NCBI GenBank assembly: GCA_036824505.1
Contig: DAITAA010000002.1
Location: forward strand, 1-64,000
Length of the DNA stretch: 64,000 nt
DNA from: SCUD01 sp036824505
GTDB lineage: Bacteria > Pseudomonadota > Gammaproteobacteria > Steroidobacterales > Steroidobacteraceae
Direction: 5' to 3'
This document shows, piece by piece, positions 60,937 to 64,000 of the stretch. A model generated the notes under the pieces. The model saw only the letters and a list, made by a program, of their open reading frames with translations, was not told the DNA's origin and did not search any database. Within the stretch, counting starts at the first letter, position 1. Each line of letters starts with the position of its first letter. The position numbers and the translations under genes are program-made.

Positions 60937-62109
60937 GTGAATAGCACGACATCGATCGGCCCGCGAGACGACCGGCCGCGCGTCGCCCTGGTCCTGCCCG
61001 GCGGCGGCGCCCGGTCGGCGTATCAAGTCGGCGTGTTGAAAGCGATAGCCAGTTGGTGCCGGCCCGGTGAGCGGCCGCCGTTCTCGATCCTCTGCGGGAC
61101 CTCGGCGGGCGCGATCAACGTGGCCGTAATCGGCGCCAGCGCCGGTGATTTCCGCCGCGCCACCGCGGAGCTCGACCGCGTCTGGAGCGCATTCCGGGTC
61201 AGCCAGATATTCAAGAGCGGCACCGTGGACATGCTGCGCTCCGGCCTGCACCTGTTGCTGGCGCTGGTGTCCGGTGGCTGGCTTCTGGCTGTGCCCCGGG
61301 CTCTATTTGACAATGCGCCATTGCGCGCGTTGCTGTCGCGCGAGATCGACTTCGCGCGGCTTTCGCAGGCCACCCGGGAAGGAGCGCTCGACTCGATCGC
61401 CGTGACTGCAACGGGGCTCGGCCGCGGCGAATCAGTCACCTTTGTCCAGAGTGCGCGGCCCTTCGAGCCCTGGGACAGGGCTGGCCGACGCGGAATTGCA
61501 GTGGATATCACGCTCGATCACCTGATGGCGAGCTCTGCAATCCCGCTGTTGTTCGCAGCGGTGCCGGTCGGGCAGCTGCATTACAGCGACGGGGCGATCC
61601 GCCAGGTGATGCCGCTCGCGCCGGCTGTCCACCTCGGAGCCGATCGCATTTTCGTTGTCGGTGCGCGCAGTCCGCCCGGCGATCCCCCGGCCCACGACCG
61701 GCCGCCGAATATCGGCGAGATGTTTGGCTTCATGCTGGATACGCTGTTCATGGAGGGACTGCAGGCCGATGTGGAACGCGCCGAGCGCATCAACGTCCTG
61801 CTAGGTCATGTACAGGACTGCCCGGCGCCGCTGGGTCTGAGGCGGATCGACACATTGCTGATGCTGCCAAGCAAGGATCCACGCAATATTGCAATTGCCC
61901 ACCATGCAGCGATGCCGCGAACGCTGGGGGCATTGCTGCGCACCCTCGGTGCCGCGGGCAAGCGCGGTGGCGGTCTGATGTCCTACCTGATGTTCGAGGC
62001 ACCCTATACCCGCGAGCTGATCAGTCTCGGGGAGAGCGACGCAGAGGCGCGGCGCGCCGAGATCAGCTCATTCCTCGGCCTGGACCATCACTTCGCCAGG
62101 GCGTTGTGA
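60937..62109 (+). CDS. Patatin-like phospholipase
   Basis: A 390-residue lipid hydrolase. The oxyanion loop is LVLPGGGARSAYQVG, the nucleophile is Ser56 in CGTSAGAIN, and the catalytic aspartate is in SDGAIRQ. The start is GTG at 60937. The C-terminal region includes a second helical domain (GEMFGFMLDTLFMEGLQADV) common in bacterial patatins. It releases fatty acids from phospholipids or lysophospholipids. The gene ends inside the 3' end of rapZ (22-base convergent overlap). Confidence 0.9.
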   Translation: MNSTTSIGPRDDRPRVALVLPGGGARSAYQVGVLKAIASWCRPGERPPFSILCGTSAGAINVAVIGASAGDFRRATAELDRVWSAFRVSQIFKSGTVDMLRSGLHLLLALVSGGWLLAVPRALFDNAPLRALLSREIDFARLSQATREGALDSIAVTATGLGRGESVTFVQSARPFEPWDRAGRRGIAVDITLDHLMASSAIPLLFAAVPVGQLHYSDGAIRQVMPLAPAVHLGADRIFVVGARSPPGDPPAHDRPPNIGEMFGFMLDTLFMEGLQADVERAERINVLLGHVQDCPAPLGLRRIDTLLMLPSKDPRNIAIAHHAAMPRTLGALLRTLGAAGKRGGGLMSYLMFEAPYTRELISLGESDAEARRAEISSFLGLDHHFARAL

Positions 62110-62951
62110 CGCACGAGCAATTGCGGGTAGCGCTGCCGGAAGTGTGCAGCGAGGCGCTCGACCAGATAAACCGAGCGATGCTGGCCGCCGGTGCAGCCCA
62201 CAGCGACGGTCAGGTAGCCGCGATTTGCGGCCTCGTAGTCCGGAATGCGGCCGTCCAGGAAACGCACTAGGTCGTCGGCCATGCGGTGCACCTGCGGGCT
62301 CGCCTCGAGGAATGCGACCACCGGGGCGTCGCGTCCGGTCAATGCCTGCAGCGCAGGCTCCCAGTAGGGGTTCGGCAGCGTGCGAGTGTCGAACACGAAA
62401 TCGGCATCGCCCGGCGTGCCGTGCTTGAAGCCGAATGACTCGAACAGGATCGATAGCCGGCCGGGGCTCTGGGATTCAACGCGCTGCCCGATCAGGTCCC
62501 GGAGTTCGTGGACACTCATGCGCGAGGTGTCGATGACCAGATCGGCGCTGTCGATCAGCGGATGCAGCAGCCGGCGCTCCTCGGCGATCGCATCGGCGAG
62601 ACTGCGGCTGGCGCCCGCCAGCGGATGACGGCGGCGCGTCTCCCCGTAGCGCCGCAGCAGCACCTCGTCTTCCGCATGCAGGTACAGGATCTCGCAGCGC
62701 AGGCCGGCTTTCTTCAGGTCCGTGATCAAGGCGGGTATCGATGCGAGGTCATCGGGGCGATTGCGCGCGTCCAGGCCGACCGCAAGGCGACGATAAATGG
62801 GCTCCTCGGTCTGCACCGAATGCGCGACCAGGCCCTGCACAAGGCCTGCCGGGATGTTGTCGATGCAGTACCAGCCGAGATCCTCGAGCATGTTGAGCGC
62901 CACGCTCTTGCCCGAGCCCGACAGGCCGCTGACGACGATCAGGCGGATCAT
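62088..62951 (-). CDS. rapZ: RNase adapter protein RapZ
   Basis: A 287-residue P-loop protein. Walker A is VVSGLSGSGKSVALNML (residues 6-22), GWYCIDNIPAGL and GLDARN follow, and the C-terminus has the metabolite-binding VAVGCTGGQHRSVYLVERLA. RapZ binds glucosamine-6-phosphate and guides RNase E to small RNAs in enterobacteria; in other proteobacteria it binds ATP/GTP and its role is less clear. hpf lies 28 bases upstream; ptsN and hprK, which usually sit between, are absent. Confidence 0.95.
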   Translation of the reverse strand: MIRLIVVSGLSGSGKSVALNMLEDLGWYCIDNIPAGLVQGLVAHSVQTEEPIYRRLAVGLDARNRPDDLASIPALITDLKKAGLRCEILYLHAEDEVLLRRYGETRRRHPLAGASRSLADAIAEERRLLHPLIDSADLVIDTSRMSVHELRDLIGQRVESQSPGRLSILFESFGFKHGTPGDADFVFDTRTLPNPYWEPALQALTGRDAPVVAFLEASPQVHRMADDLVRFLDGRIPDYEAANRGYLTVAVGCTGGQHRSVYLVERLAAHFRQRYPQLLVRHNALAK

Positions 62952-62979
62952 GGATGGCTGCTGTCGGTGTACGGCCGCT

Positions 62980-63300
62980 TCAAGTCGGCCGGTTTCGCTG
63001 TATGTCAGCCGCGTGGTGATCGGTCAGCTTTTCCTTGTGCTTGCGCATGCGCCGGTCGAGCTTGTCGGCCAGGGCATCGATTGCCGCGTACATGTCACCG
63101 TCGATTGCGTCGGCATGGATGACCGCTCCACTGACACCCAGCGTTGCCTCTGCCTTGTGCTCGAGCTTTTCGACCGTCAACACGCAGCGAACGTCAATCA
63201 CTTGATCGAAATGACGCACAACGCGCTCCATTTTCTTCTCGACGTATCCCCGCAAGGCCGGAGTCACATCAATGTGGTGGCCAGTGAGCGTCAATTGCAT
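62980..63300 (-). CDS. hpf: Ribosome hibernation promoting factor
   Basis: A 106-residue protein of the short HPF/YfiA class: LTLTGHHIDVTPALRGYVEKK at the start and ATLGVSGAVIHADAIDGDMYAAIDALADKL. It binds the 30S subunit and helps form inactive 100S ribosomes. Its ATG overlaps the rpoN stop by ten bases, so it is translated with rpoN, as in many proteobacteria. Confidence 0.95.
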   Translation of the reverse strand: MQLTLTGHHIDVTPALRGYVEKKMERVVRHFDQVIDVRCVLTVEKLEHKAEATLGVSGAVIHADAIDGDMYAAIDALADKLDRRMRKHKEKLTDHHAADIQRNRPT

Positions 63301-64000
63301 GGTGAACTCCTTTTTTGTGTGGCAAGGCGTCGGCGCTCGCTCGAGGTTGGAATGCCGAGCGCCTCCCGGTACTTGGCAACTGTGCGCCGCGCGACGTGAA
63401 CTCCCCCGGTGGAAAGCATCTCCGCGATCTGGCTGTCGGACAGCGGCCGGGCTGGCGGCTCCTGGCTGATCAGCTTGCGGATTTTCGCACGGATCGCGGT
63501 CGATGAGACGCCGGCGCCGTCATCGCCCGGCACCTGGCTGGAAAAGAAATAGCGGAACTCGAAGACCCCGCGCGGCGTGTGCAGGTACTTGCCGGTGGTC
63601 ACCCGCGAGACGGTGGATTCGTGCAACTGCACGGCATCCGCAATGTCGCGCAGGATCATCGGCTGCATGGATTCCTCGCCGCGATCGAGAAAAGCGGATT
63701 GCCGTTCGACGATCGAACGTGCAACACGCAGCATCGTGTCATTGCGGATCTCGAGGCTGCGCAGCAGCCAGCGCGCTTCCTGCAGCTGCGTGCGCAATAC
63801 CGCGTGATCGGCCGCGCGCGTGATCATCGCAGCGTAGCCGTCGTTGAGGCGCACGCGCGGCACCGAAGCCGGATTCAGCTCGACGGTCCAGCCCTGCGGC
63901 GAGCGGCGCGCGTACACATCCGGCACGACGTATTCGGTGCGCATCGGCTGTATCGTCGAGCCGGGGCGCGGGTGGCAGCTGCGAACGAGCGCGAGCGCTA
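63291..64000 (-). CDS. rpoN: RNA polymerase sigma-54 factor, C-terminal part (5' end beyond window)
   Basis: About 236 C-terminal residues are present; the frame is open to the window end, reading RPGSTIQPMRTEYVVPDVYA near the edge. It contains the core-binding/DNA-binding region with the promoter-recognition helix VQLHESTVSRVTTGKYL and the RpoN box ARRTVAKYRE. Sigma-54 transcribes nitrogen and other regulated genes. The internal ATG at 63944 is not the start. The conserved order rpoN-hpf follows. Confidence 0.95.
   Translation of the reverse strand, partial: ALALVRSCHPRPGSTIQPMRTEYVVPDVYARRSPQGWTVELNPASVPRVRLNDGYAAMITRAADHAVLRTQLQEARWLLRSLEIRNDTMLRVARSIVERQSAFLDRGEESMQPMILRDIADAVQLHESTVSRVTTGKYLHTPRGVFEFRYFFSSQVPGDDGAGVSSTAIRAKIRKLISQEPPARPLSDSQIAEMLSTGGVHVARRTVAKYREALGIPTSSERRRLATQKRSSPCN

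Overview
The window is a high-GC, densely coding proteobacterial chromosome segment, most likely gammaproteobacterial. The support is the rpoN-hpf-rapZ order, an Mpl cell-wall recycling ligase, RNase D, an SAH riboswitch on ahcY, and integron attC sites of the long chromosomal type. I cannot name the genus. It looks like a draft or metagenome assembly: there is a 100-N scaffold gap at 1696-1795, and its two flanks are identical over 55 bases.

Region 1 (1-20.4 kb) looks like a catabolic island for methylated amines or betaines. It holds a corrinoid protein (cut by the window start), a hydroxyisobutyrate-dehydrogenase-like oxidoreductase, an MFS transporter, a lipoprotein serine hydrolase, a TPR-sulfotransferase, a TonB-dependent receptor, two MttB-superfamily methyltransferases without pyrrolysine, and three long paralogues of the dimethylglycine/sarcosine dehydrogenase type (covalent-FAD oxidase fused to a GcvT-like folate domain). 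The methyltransferase and dehydrogenase genes form a mirror: MttB-FAD on the plus strand converges on FAD-FAD-MttB on the minus strand. I infer a split route: corrinoid-dependent removal of the first methyl group, then folate-linked oxidation of the remaining N-methyl groups.

Region 2 (20.5-30.1 kb) holds a GFA-family zinc protein, a quinone-oxidoreductase-like enzyme, a LysR regulator, a second MFS transporter and an FAD oxidoreductase, apparently co-transcribed. These are followed by an NTF2-like protein, a homologue of cyclic 2,3-diphosphoglycerate synthetase, an M20 amidohydrolase and a secreted protein of unknown function with no standard start codon.

Region 3 (30.3-52.8 kb) is core metabolism: a pyrophosphate-driven proton pump beside a PPi-dependent phosphofructokinase, adk, rnd, mpl, hemL, cpdA-like, ahcY behind an SAH riboswitch, metK, then tkt-gap-pgk-pyk and a penicillin-acylase-family gene.

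Region 4 (52.8-58.2 kb) is an integron cassette array with four intact attC sites and one relic, and no integrase in the window (a CALIN). It carries two toxin-antitoxin modules, small membrane proteins, a methyltransferase, an NTF2-like protein and a phosphatase whose conserved metal-binding motifs appear in circularly permuted order. Both toxin-antitoxin promoters place an inverted repeat between -35 and -10, with a GTG start only 6-7 bases after the -10, which suggests leaderless mRNAs.

Region 5 (58.2-64 kb) holds a CoxE-like VWA protein with its MoxR ATPase, a secreted peroxiredoxin, a patatin-like phospholipase, and rapZ, hpf and the 3' part of rpoN. ptsN and hprK are absent from their usual place between hpf and rapZ.
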